Below, piece by piece: positions 23,612-30,273 of a DNA stretch of 32,119 nt. The first letter of the stretch is position 1. Each line of letters begins with the position of its first letter. Under the pieces are notes generated by a model that was not told the DNA's origin, did no database searches, and saw only the letters and a program-made list of their open reading frames with translations. This stretch comes from Burkholderiales bacterium (lineage in GTDB: Bacteria > Pseudomonadota > Gammaproteobacteria > Burkholderiales > Burkholderiaceae_C). The position numbers were made by a program, and so were the translations under genes. The DNA lies in NCBI GenBank assembly GCA_025350505.1, contig JANXXS010000263.1, forward strand, positions 1-32,119. The letters are read 5' to 3'.

Positions 23612-24277
23612 TCAGGCGTCGAGCACACCGCCGCGGGTCGCCTGTTCCAGCACGTGGACGGCGTAGCTCGCTTGCCCGTCGATCCAGAGCTGGCAGTGCT
23701 GCCAGCCGGCGCGTTCGGCCAGGCTCTCGAATCGCGGCGCGCTGTATCGGTACGAGGTCGACAGGTCGATCGACGCGGCCGCGTCGAAGCGACCCCCGGG
23801 TGGCGGCAGCGTGGCGCCGACGACGAGCAAGGAATCGCTCGCACATCGCTCGGCGATCCCGCGCAGCTTTTGAACGACCTCGTTCGGCGCTGAGCCACCC
23901 ATGCTGTCCGGCGCCAGCACGAGAAGCTGTCTGGATCGGTTGGCCTGCATCGCATACGCAGCCCGGCGGGTCGCCGTTCGCAGCAGCGCCGCAGTCGTGC
24001 CGGCCGCGTCTCCGATCTCGACAACGCAGGTGTCCGGGCCGGCTGCGGCGGCGATCTGCCGGAAACAGCAGCGCAGGATCAGGGCTTCGAGGCGCGCTGC
24101 TTCCGGGATTTGGAAAGCGACGGCAGCGTCGAGGTCGTCGACGCGGCTCGACTTGCGTGGGCCCGCGAGTCCCGCAAGGACCTGCCGCGCGAAGCCGGGG
24201 TCATGCCGGGATGCCGCGTCGCGCGCCGGCGACCAGGCCGGGGGCCGGACGATCAGCGGTGCGGGAACGGCGCTCAT
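23612..24277 (-). CDS. Short EgtD-like SAM-dependent methyltransferase
   Basis: A 221-residue soluble protein that resembles the histidine-specific methyltransferase family (EgtD, Methyltransf_33). A segment at ~55-80 (FQIPEAARLEALILRCCFRQ) lines up with the family's PEYYPTRTE region, VVEIGDAAGTTAALL (~88-102) with the SAM-binding loop, and the C-terminus (SIDLSTSYRYSAPRFESLAE then YAVHVLEQA) with the family end. It is about 100 residues shorter than EgtD, lacking part of the middle, and the SAM loop is divergent (GDAAG rather than GSGSS). Start at ATG 24277 with GGAG about 10 bases upstream, 23 bases after the flavoenzyme gene. Function uncertain: a reduced methyltransferase or a binding protein. 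Confidence 0.5.
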   Translation of the reverse strand: MSAVPAPLIVRPPAWSPARDAASRHDPGFARQVLAGLAGPRKSSRVDDLDAAVAFQIPEAARLEALILRCCFRQIAAAAGPDTCVVEIGDAAGTTAALLRTATRRAAYAMQANRSRQLLVLAPDSMGGSAPNEVVQKLRGIAERCASDSLLVVGATLPPPGGRFDAAASIDLSTSYRYSAPRFESLAERAGWQHCQLWIDGQASYAVHVLEQATRGGVLDA

Positions 24278-24300
24278 GGTCCCGCTCCGCGGCAGTCGTC

Positions 24301-25698
24301 TCAGGCCGCCGGATCGAGCGGTGTCAGCTTGCCGAGCAGCGTCGGGATCAGCTCGCTCACCGTCGGGTGGATGTGCACGGCGCGCTCGATCACCTTGTAC
24401 GAGGCGTCGGCGGCCATCACGTCGAGGATCGAATGGACGATCTCGTCGCCCTCGATGCAGAGCAGCGCCGCGCCGAGGATGCGTTCGCTCTCGGCGTCGA
24501 CCAGCACCTTCATGAAGCCCTGAGTCTCGCCGCGCTCCTTGGCGCGGCCGACGCGTGTCATCGGCATGATGCCGACCAGCGCCGGCTTGCCGCGCGCCCG
24601 CACCTCGGCCTCGCTCATGCCGACGCGACCGAGCGGCGGGTCGGTGAAGAGCGCGTAGGCGGTGATGCGCTCGCTGACGCGGCGTTTGCCGCCCTCGAGC
24701 AGGTTGGCGGCGACGATCTGGTAGTCGTTGTACGAGGTGTGCGTGAAGGCGCCCTTGCCGTTGACGTCGCCCATCGCCCAGACGCCGGGCACGTTGGTGC
24801 GCAGCTCGTCGTCGACGGCGACGAAGCCGCGCGCGTCGGTCTTGATGCCGGCCTTGTCGAGGCCGAGGTCGTCGGTGTTCGGGCGGCGGCCGACGGCGGC
24901 GAGCAGGTGGCTGCCGACCAGCTCGTGGGCGCTGCCGCCGGCGTTGAGGGCGACGCGCACGCCTTTGCCGCCTTCTCCCGGTGTCACCTTGGCGCTTTGC
25001 ACCGAGAAGTGGAAGTTCACGCCCTCGCGCTCCAGGATCGCCTGCACCTCGCGCGAGACCTCGCGGTCCTCGCGGGCGATCAGCCGGTCTGCGTATTCGA
25101 CGACGGTCACGCGCGCGCCGAAGCGCCGGTACATCTGCGCGAACTCGAGGCCGATGTAGCTGCCTCCAGCCACGATCAGGTGCTCGGGCAGCGTGTCGAC
25201 GGCCATCATCGAGGTGTTGGTGAGCACAGGCACATCGTCGATGCCGTGCCAGGTGGGCAGCACCGCGCGGCCGCCGACGTTGATGAAGATCTTCGGCGCC
25301 GTCAGTGTTTCGCCGTTCACCTCGACCGTGTTCGGGCCGCTGAAGCGGGCGTGGCCCCAGACCAGCGTCAGGTTCGCGGTGCCGGCGATCCATTTCGTCA
25401 GTCCCTCGATCGACTGCCCGACGACGCGATCCTTGCGCGCCTTCACCGCCTTCATATCGACGCTGACGGTGCCGCCGACGTTCACGCCGTAGTCGGCGGC
25501 GCGCCGCGCCATGTGGGCGGTGCGGGCGCTGGCGACCAGCGTCTTGGTCGGGATGCAGCCGTCGTTGACGCAGGTGCCGCCGAGGTGCTCGCGCTCGATC
25601 AGCGCCGTCTTCATGCCGGCCTCGGCCAGCCGCACCGCGAGAAACGGTCCGGACTGGCCACTGCCGATCACGATCGCATCGTACGAGGTCGTCGTCAT
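24301..25698 (-). CDS. RclA/MerA-like pyridine nucleotide-disulfide oxidoreductase
   Basis: A 465-residue dimeric flavoprotein. FAD site IVIGSGQSGPFLAVRLAEAG at the N-terminus, redox-active Cys43 and Cys48 (GGTCVNDGCIPTKTLVASA), NAD(P)H site VAGGSYIGLEFAQMYRRFGA at ~175, and the dimer-interface His-x-His-Pro (HIHPTVSELIPTLL) near the end. It lacks the metal-binding N-terminal domain and the C-terminal Cys pair of true mercuric reductase. The GGTCVNDGCIPTKTLVASA stretch and overall length fit the RclA-like group linked to hypochlorous acid and copper stress. ATG at 25698 with AGGAGA upstream. It lies in the cupin-DUF302-flavoenzyme operon, 67 bases after DUF302. Confidence 0.88.
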   Translation of the reverse strand: MTTTSYDAIVIGSGQSGPFLAVRLAEAGMKTALIEREHLGGTCVNDGCIPTKTLVASARTAHMARRAADYGVNVGGTVSVDMKAVKARKDRVVGQSIEGLTKWIAGTANLTLVWGHARFSGPNTVEVNGETLTAPKIFINVGGRAVLPTWHGIDDVPVLTNTSMMAVDTLPEHLIVAGGSYIGLEFAQMYRRFGARVTVVEYADRLIAREDREVSREVQAILEREGVNFHFSVQSAKVTPGEGGKGVRVALNAGGSAHELVGSHLLAAVGRRPNTDDLGLDKAGIKTDARGFVAVDDELRTNVPGVWAMGDVNGKGAFTHTSYNDYQIVAANLLEGGKRRVSERITAYALFTDPPLGRVGMSEAEVRARGKPALVGIMPMTRVGRAKERGETQGFMKVLVDAESERILGAALLCIEGDEIVHSILDVMAADASYKVIERAVHIHPTVSELIPTLLGKLTPLDPAA

Positions 25699-25765
25699 GT
25701 TGTCTCCTGGGTCGGGCGTGCGGGCATTCGTGCACCGCATCATCGGCCTTCGGCGTGACAGAGGC

Positions 25766-26260
25766 CTACTTGCTGCGCACCGTCGACGTGATCGATTCGA
25801 CCACGCTCGAAGCCATCGCGAACTGTTGCTGGCGGTCGGTGATGTGGTGGCGCCGCGCGATCCAGGCGAAGTCGGTCCAGGCGACCCAGACGCTGCCATC
25901 GGCCTGCTGCAGCACGAGCACGCGCACCGGCCAGTCCAGGCCCGAGTACGGGTTCGAGGTCAGGAACTGCGCACCGAGCGGCGGGTTGCCGAAGGTCAGC
26001 AGGGTCGACGGCCGAAGCGTGATGCCGGCGCCCGCGGCCAGCTTGGCCTGGTCGACCTCCTGGAAGAAGACGATGCCCTTGTCGGCGATGTCCTTCTTGA
26101 TCCGCGACACGGTCTCTTCGACCGAGTACGCGCTCTTGACCTTGATCAGGCCGTCGTCGCCTGGCGCGTTCATCGGCTGTGCGTCGGCCAGGGTGGTGAG
26201 CATGAGCAGCACGGTGCCGATGCACAGCGCGGCGATGCACTGCTTGAGAAAGTTCAACAT
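25766..26260 (-). CDS. Secreted DUF302-family protein
   Basis: A 164-residue protein with a signal peptide (LKQCIAALCIGTVLLMLTTL, cut after ADA) and a DUF302 domain (KVKSAYSVEETVSRIKKDIA; VFFQEVDQAKLAAGAGITLR; LLTFGNPPLGAQFLTSNPYS; LDWPVRVLVLQ). The domain occurs in periplasmic or cytoplasmic proteins often tied to redox or metal stress; its reaction is unknown. The ATG at 26260 has a GGAGGAG site 11 bases upstream. It sits 94 bases after the cupin gene, in the same presumed operon. Confidence 0.88.
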   Translation of the reverse strand: MLNFLKQCIAALCIGTVLLMLTTLADAQPMNAPGDDGLIKVKSAYSVEETVSRIKKDIADKGIVFFQEVDQAKLAAGAGITLRPSTLLTFGNPPLGAQFLTSNPYSGLDWPVRVLVLQQADGSVWVAWTDFAWIARRHHITDRQQQFAMASSVVESITSTVRSK

Positions 26261-26354
26261 GGAAATACTCCTCCGGTTCGGGTGACGATCCGGCCGGCAC
26301 CGGCAACGCGCGAGGGTGGTCCCCGGCGTGGCTCTGCGGCGCCGGCCGGGGCGC

Positions 26355-26861
26355 TTACATCGTGTGCTCGTCCATCTTGGCGGCACCGGGGAACAGATCG
26401 ACCGAGATCAGCACGGCCTTCGTGGTCCCGGTGTTCTTCCACCAGTGCGAGGTGCCGTTCTTTTCCAGAGCGACGTCGCCGGTGCGATGCGTGATCGGCA
26501 CGGCGCAGCTGCTCGAGTACTCGACGACTTCGCCGGAGACGATGTAGATCATCGCCGGCCGCTCGTTGTGGCTGTGCCAGGGCACGACGCCGCCCGGCTG
26601 CATCTCCAGCTGGCGCAGGCGGAACTGGCGGCCTTGCAGCGCCAGCGGCTCCTTCGACAGATCGGTGCTGGCGCGAACGACGTCGGTGACGCCGCTCGGC
26701 GCGGTCGGGCCCATCGGCTGGCCCTTGCCATCGGCGACCCGCTTGTCGGCAGGGCATTCGCCGGCGAAGGCGGCGCCGGCAACGCCGAGAGTGGCGACGA
26801 CGGCGGCGGCGAGAACGAGACGCGGCCACACGGGCGGGCGATAAAGACGGATGACGTTCAT
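26355..26861 (-). CDS. Secreted small cupin-domain protein
   Basis: A 168-residue protein with a signal peptide (PRLVLAAAVVATLGVAGAAF, cut before GECPADK) and one cupin barrel. The first cupin motif is PWHSHNERPAMIYIVSGEVV, with two histidines and a glutamate-type position as metal ligands; the second is GDVALEKNGTSHWWKNTG with the third histidine. A periplasmic metal-binding role follows from these motifs; the substrate is unknown. ATG 26861 has AGGAG about 10 bases upstream. It heads the minus-strand operon that includes DUF302, the flavoenzyme and the methyltransferase-like gene. The repeat array 102 bases upstream matches the one before bufA. Confidence 0.87.
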   Translation of the reverse strand: MNVIRLYRPPVWPRLVLAAAVVATLGVAGAAFAGECPADKRVADGKGQPMGPTAPSGVTDVVRASTDLSKEPLALQGRQFRLRQLEMQPGGVVPWHSHNERPAMIYIVSGEVVEYSSSCAVPITHRTGDVALEKNGTSHWWKNTGTTKAVLISVDLFPGAAKMDEHTM

Positions 26862-26962
26862 GGTGGATAACTCCTGACGGTGATGAATGGATGAATGGGC
26901 GGGTCGATCAAGTCTTTCATTCCATCGGCTACCGCTCCGGAAGCGACTGTGGCGACACAGCT

Positions 26963-27000
26963 TCACGCTACGATCAACGAAAAGTCACGTGTTCATCACG
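26963..27000. promoter_or_regulatory. Four-unit 11-bp direct-repeat array upstream of the cupin operon
   Basis: TCACG, TCAAC, TCACG and TCACG start at 26963, 26974, 26985 and 26996 on the plus strand, the same order and exact 11-bp period as at 23499. By eye 30 of 44 bases agree between the two arrays, including the longer blocks TCAACGAA and TCACGTGC. It lies between divergent genes: 102 bases before the cupin ATG and 29 bases before the damaged kinase on the other strand. Confidence 0.75.
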
Positions 27001-27028
27001 TGCCCGAATCGGGAAGGCGAGAGCGAGG

Positions 27029-27747
27029 ATGGATCCCGATCACGAACAAGCCCGGCGCGACCTGATCGCCGACATCTCGCACGACCTGCGCACGACCTGC
27101 GCACGCCGCTCGTGGCGATGCGCGGCTACCTCGAGTTGCTCGTATCGCGCGGCGAATTTCTTACGCCAGAGGACCGGCAGCGCTATGCCGAAATCGCGCT
27201 CCGGCAGAGCGACCATCTGACCAGCCTCATCGACGAGCTTTTCGAGCTTGCCAAGCTCGACTGGAAAGGCGTCGCCCTCGAACGGGAGGCGTTCGCCATC
27301 GCCGAGATCGCGAGCGACGTGATCCAGAAGTTCGCCCTGGCCGCGGCCGGGCGCAACGTGCGCATGAGCGTGGTGGCCGATGCCGGACTGCCGTTGATCG
27401 ACGGCGATCTGCGCCTGATCGAGCGGGCGCTCGAAAACCTGATCGGCAATGCCCTGCGCCACACGCCCGATGCCGGCGTCGTCGAGGTTCGCCTCTGCGT
27501 CACCGCCCGGGGCGTACAGGCCCAGGTGGCCGACACCGGCCGTGGCATACCGCCCGAGGAGTTGCCGTTCGTCTTCGACCGTCATTTTCGTGGTGCGGAG
27601 TCGCAGCGCAGCGGCGCCGGCGGCGCCGGCCTCGGCCTGGCCATCGCCAGACGCATCGTCGAGTTGCATGGCGGACTGCTGCGGGTCGAGAGCCAGCCCG
27701 CGAGCGGCACCCGGTTTCTGTTCGACTTGCCGGCGAAGGCGCCATGA
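27029..27747 (+). pseudogene. Histidine kinase gene broken by an 11-bp tandem duplication
   Basis: The ATG at 27029 reads MDPDHEQARRDLIADISHDLRT, a normal kinase H-box, but the frame then leaves the kinase (TCARRSWR) and stops at 27220. The rest of the kinase continues in another frame from PAHDLRTPLVAMRGYLELL through the N box (ENLIGNALRHTP), G1 (VADTGRGIPPEELPFVFDRH) and G2 (GAGGAGLGLAIARRIVELHG) to 27747. The cause is an 11-bp direct duplication at 27079-27100; removing one copy restores a continuous frame. No membrane or sensor segment is present, so the gene is also short at the 5' end. Its stop overlaps the AraC start (ATGA). It could be a pseudogene, a reversible on/off switch, or an assembly error. 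Confidence 0.8.
27079..27105. repeat. 11-bp tandem duplication in the kinase H-box
   Basis: GCACGACCTGC occurs at 27079-27089 and again at 27090-27100, followed by the partial unit GCACG. Each copy encodes the His-Asp-Leu part of the H-box, so HDLRT is readable in two different frames. Confidence 0.95.
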
Positions 27748-28643
27748 TCCACACGACGCTTCCCGACCTGCCGCCGCGGCCCGAAACGAACGCGAACGTC
27801 GAGTTCCGGCACCGCTTCTACGCGCGCTGGGGCAAGGAGAACGCGGTCATCTGCGGCCAGTCGACCTGGGCCGAGTACGCGACGATGACGCAGACGCTGT
27901 CGATCAAGATGGCCTGGCGCGGGCGGGAGCGCTATCGGCTCAAGCATCGCGAGGTCAGCGTCGACGACGAGAACTACCTGATCCTCAACGAGGGCAGCAG
28001 CTACGGCAGCGTGCTGAAGGCGCCGCGGCCGGCGTGGACCTTCGCCGTGTTCATGCGCCCCGGCATGCAGCGCGAAGTGCACGCGGCGCGCCAGGTCGGG
28101 CTCGAACCGGCGCTCGATCAGTCGACGCGGCGGGTCGAGGGCGGCGGGTTCTCGGAGCACCTGCGCCGGCACGACGCGCTGGTCAGCCCGTGGTTGCGCC
28201 GCATCTGCGACGCCGTGCTCGACGGCGAGCGCAGCGAGGAATGGCTCGAAGAGCAGCTGTTGCTCCTGCTCGACGCCATGTTCGCGGCCGAGGCCATCGA
28301 CGCCCGCGCCGTCGACCGCCTGGCGCGCGCCAAACCGTCGACGCGCGCGGAGCTGGCGCGGCGCCTGCGCCTGGCCGCCGACTACATCGAGACCTGTCAC
28401 GCCGAGCCGATCGGCCTCGACGCCATGGCCGAGGTCGCCTGCCTGTCGCGCTTCTATTTCGTGCGCTTCTTCAGCGCGCTCTACGGCGTTTCGCCGCACA
28501 CCTTTCTCGTGCAGCGCCGCGCTGCCGCGGCACGCCGCCTGATGCAGGCCGGCGGGCGCGATCCGGAAAGCATCGTCGTGCAGGTCGGCTTCGGCAGCCG
28601 CTCCAGCCTGCGCCGCGCGCTCGCCTCGACGCGACCCGCCTGA
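27744..28643 (+). CDS. AraC-family transcriptional regulator, C-terminus possibly damaged
   Basis: A 299-residue protein. The N-terminal ~190 residues form a sensory domain. The AraC DNA-binding domain starts near 205 (LARRLRLAADYIETCHAEPI; LDAMAEVACLSRFYFVRFFS; LYGVSPHTFLVQRRAAAARR) and enters the second helix-turn-helix (SIVVQVGFGSRSSLRRAL). There the protein ends in ASTRPA, about 10-15 residues short of the family's usual G-x-TP-x-x-YR ending. A similar ending (TRLTPRG) can be read just downstream in another frame, suggesting a small frameshift. The ATG overlaps the stop of the broken kinase gene. Regulatory targets are unknown. Confidence 0.82.
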   Translation: MIHTTLPDLPPRPETNANVEFRHRFYARWGKENAVICGQSTWAEYATMTQTLSIKMAWRGRERYRLKHREVSVDDENYLILNEGSSYGSVLKAPRPAWTFAVFMRPGMQREVHAARQVGLEPALDQSTRRVEGGGFSEHLRRHDALVSPWLRRICDAVLDGERSEEWLEEQLLLLLDAMFAAEAIDARAVDRLARAKPSTRAELARRLRLAADYIETCHAEPIGLDAMAEVACLSRFYFVRFFSALYGVSPHTFLVQRRAAAARRLMQAGGRDPESIVVQVGFGSRSSLRRALASTRPA

Positions 28644-28732
28644 CGCCGCGGGGCACCGCGGATTGCGCAATTTCTGAACCGGCGGCCCGGCCCGGCCGTC
28701 CTATTCTTGCGGGTTTGCGGAGCCGACCCGAC

Positions 28733-29266
28733 ATGACGAAGTCTTTCCCTCCGGCAGCGAAGCGCAAGTCGCGCGCGCTGCTGGCGACGATGCTCGCGCT
28801 GCCCGCCGCCCTGGCCGGCGCGCAGTCGCCGCCGGCGCCGCCAGCACCGGCCTGCACGAGCGCCGAGTACCGGCAGTTCGACTTCTGGCTCGGCACCTGG
28901 GACGTCTTTCAGCCGGACGGCCAGAAGGCCGGCGAGAACCGCATCGAGACGATCGGCGCCGGCTGCGCCCTGCTCGAGAGCTGGAGCGGCCGCGGCGGCT
29001 TTACCGGCAAGAGCCTCAACATCTACGACCGCGACGACAAGCGCTGGCACCAGACCTGGGTCGACAGCAGCGGTGGCCTGCTGATCATCGCCGGCAGCCT
29101 GGTCGACAAGCGCATGGTGCTGGGCTCCGAATCAGGCAGCACGTGGCAACGCATCACCTGGACGCCCAACGAGGGCGGCAGCGTGGGCCAGTATTGGGAG
29201 TCGTCGGCCGACGCCGGCAAGACCTGGACGGTGGCGTTCGACGGCAAGTACGTGCGCCGCCCGTGA
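28733..29266 (+). CDS. Secreted DUF1579-like protein, copy 1
   Basis: A 177-residue protein with a signal peptide (SRALLATMLALPAALAGA) and a domain of the DUF1579 / lipocalin-like type: QFDFWLGTWDVFQPDGQKAG, then ENRIETIGAGCALLESWSG, SLNIYDRDDKRWHQTWVDSS and SSADAGKTWTVAFDGKYVRR. The FWLGxW motif near the start of the domain is characteristic. Function unknown; such barrels bind small hydrophobic ligands in some cases. It ends in a GTGA overlap with a paralogue. It follows the AraC gene after 89 bases, which hold a small CCGCGG hairpin (28646-28661). Confidence 0.75.
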   Translation: MTKSFPPAAKRKSRALLATMLALPAALAGAQSPPAPPAPACTSAEYRQFDFWLGTWDVFQPDGQKAGENRIETIGAGCALLESWSGRGGFTGKSLNIYDRDDKRWHQTWVDSSGGLLIIAGSLVDKRMVLGSESGSTWQRITWTPNEGGSVGQYWESSADAGKTWTVAFDGKYVRRP

Positions 29267-29844
29267 GCGGGCGCGGCGCGGCGGCGCGGCAGGGCGCGAC
29301 GGCGTGCGTGGTCGCGTTGTCGGCGCTCGCCGCGCAGGCCGTCGACGAGCCGCTCGTCTGCACCGCCGAGCCGGCGCTGGCGCAGCTCGACTTCTGGCTC
29401 GGCGACTGGGAGGTCTGCGCCGGTGGCGAGCGCGCCGGCCACGACCGCGTCGCCAAGGTCCTCGGCGGCTGCGCCGTTCGTGAGGAATGGACGGCGAGCG
29501 ACGGCTCGCGCGGCGAGAGTCTCTTCTACTACGCGGCGAGCGAGAAGCTCTGGAAGCAGGTCTGGGTCACCGACCAGGCGCTTCGTCCGGGCGGCCTGAA
29601 GGAGAAGCACCTGATCGTGCGCCACGCCGATGACGGCGTTCGCTTCCAGGGCGAGATCGCGCTCGCCGACGGTCGGCGTATCCTTGATCGCACGACCTTG
29701 CGTCCCCTGGCGGCGGGCAGGGTCGGCCAGCGCATCGAGATCTCGCGCGACGGCGGCGAGCACTGGACCGCGACCTTCGATGCCGAGTACCGGCCGGCAT
29801 CTCTCGCAGGCTCGGCCTCTGCGGCTGCAGCGACCTGCCGCTGA
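29263..29844 (+). CDS. Secreted DUF1579-like protein, copy 2
   Basis: A 193-residue paralogue of the preceding gene. Its likely start is the GTG at 29263, overlapping the upstream stop (GTGA). A short hydrophobic leader (ATACVVALSALAAQAV) precedes the same domain: LDFWLGDWEVCAGGERAGHD, VLGGCAVREEWTASDGSRGE, LFYYAASEKLWKQVWVTDQA, and the end EISRDGGEHWTATFDAEYRP. Shared elements with copy 1 (FWLGxW, the GGCA/GAGCA turn, LWKQVW/RWHQTW, DxGxxWT) show a tandem duplication followed by divergence. Function unknown. Confidence 0.72.
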   Translation: MSGRGAAARQGATACVVALSALAAQAVDEPLVCTAEPALAQLDFWLGDWEVCAGGERAGHDRVAKVLGGCAVREEWTASDGSRGESLFYYAASEKLWKQVWVTDQALRPGGLKEKHLIVRHADDGVRFQGEIALADGRRILDRTTLRPLAAGRVGQRIEISRDGGEHWTATFDAEYRPASLAGSASAAAATCR

Positions 29845-29915
29845 CGCAACGGCACGCGCCACGTATCGGCTCGGGCCGTGCTACCGGCCTCGTGCGCGGC
29901 CGCTGCCGGGCTCGA

Positions 29916-30170
29916 TCAGTCGATCTTCCAGATGTCTCCTTCGCGCACGAGTTCGTCGACTTCTTTCGAGCTCGGCACGACCGAGGCGAGGTCGCCGCGA
30001 ACGATGACGCGACGCACCGATCTCGCGAGCGTCGCACTGTCGGAGATTTCCTTGGTCAAGCTCTTCGGGATCTGCGGCGCTTCGCTGCGCAGCTGCGCGA
30101 GTTCATTCATGCGCGCCGGGTTGGCGTGGCGGCCCGCCTCCTTGAGGTCGCCCTTCTTCGGGGCGGCCAT
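29916..30170 (-). CDS. Small hydrophilic protein of unknown function
   Basis: An 84-residue protein, MAAPKKGDLKEAGRHANPAR..., with no signal peptide, membrane segment or cysteine; basic N-terminus, acidic C-terminus ending DELVREGDIWKID. I do not recognise the family. Third codon positions are almost all G or C as in neighbouring genes, which supports coding, but the ATG has only a weak ribosome site. It lies convergent to the DUF1579 pair (71 bases away) and downstream of ycgR across a hairpin at 30243-30272. An overlapping plus-strand frame (29892-30320) is a less likely alternative. Confidence 0.5.
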   Translation of the reverse strand: MAAPKKGDLKEAGRHANPARMNELAQLRSEAPQIPKSLTKEISDSATLARSVRRVIVRGDLASVVPSSKEVDELVREGDIWKID

Positions 30171-30242
30171 GTAGGCCAGACAGCCCTTGGCCGGCGCGCT
30201 ACGCGACCGACGCGCAGCGGCGGCTTGCTCGATCGACCGCGA

Positions 30243-30272
30243 CGAAAGCGGGACCGTCCCGGTCCGCTTTCG
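30243..30272 (-). terminator. Hairpin just after ycgR
   Basis: CGAAAGCGG (30243-30251) pairs perfectly with CCGCTTTCG (30264-30272); after one bulged base ACC pairs with GGT, leaving a GTCCC loop. It begins 1 base past the ycgR stop codon. Read in the minus direction it ends GCTTTCGTC, a weak T tract. Probable terminator of the fliD-S-T-ycgR transcript. Confidence 0.55.
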
Positions 30273-30273
30273 C

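Noticed and set aside
24301-25698. Mercuric reductase (merA)
   Set aside because: It lacks the N-terminal metal-binding domain, the C-terminal vicinal cysteines and any mer neighbours; the RclA-like reading fits better.
26985-27002. Two CACGTG palindromes as an independent regulator site
   Set aside because: They are by-products of the last two TCACGTG units of the 11-bp array; the first half of the array and the matching array at 23499 are explained only by the direct-repeat reading.
28646-28661. CCGCGG hairpin after the AraC gene as a terminator
   Set aside because: Only a 6-bp stem with a GGCA loop, no T tract, and the motif is self-palindromic in very GC-rich DNA; too weak to list as a feature.
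12711-30170. Integrative element or prophage spanning the accessory block
   Set aside because: No integrase, transposase, tRNA target, att-like flanking repeats or phage genes were seen at or within the borders.
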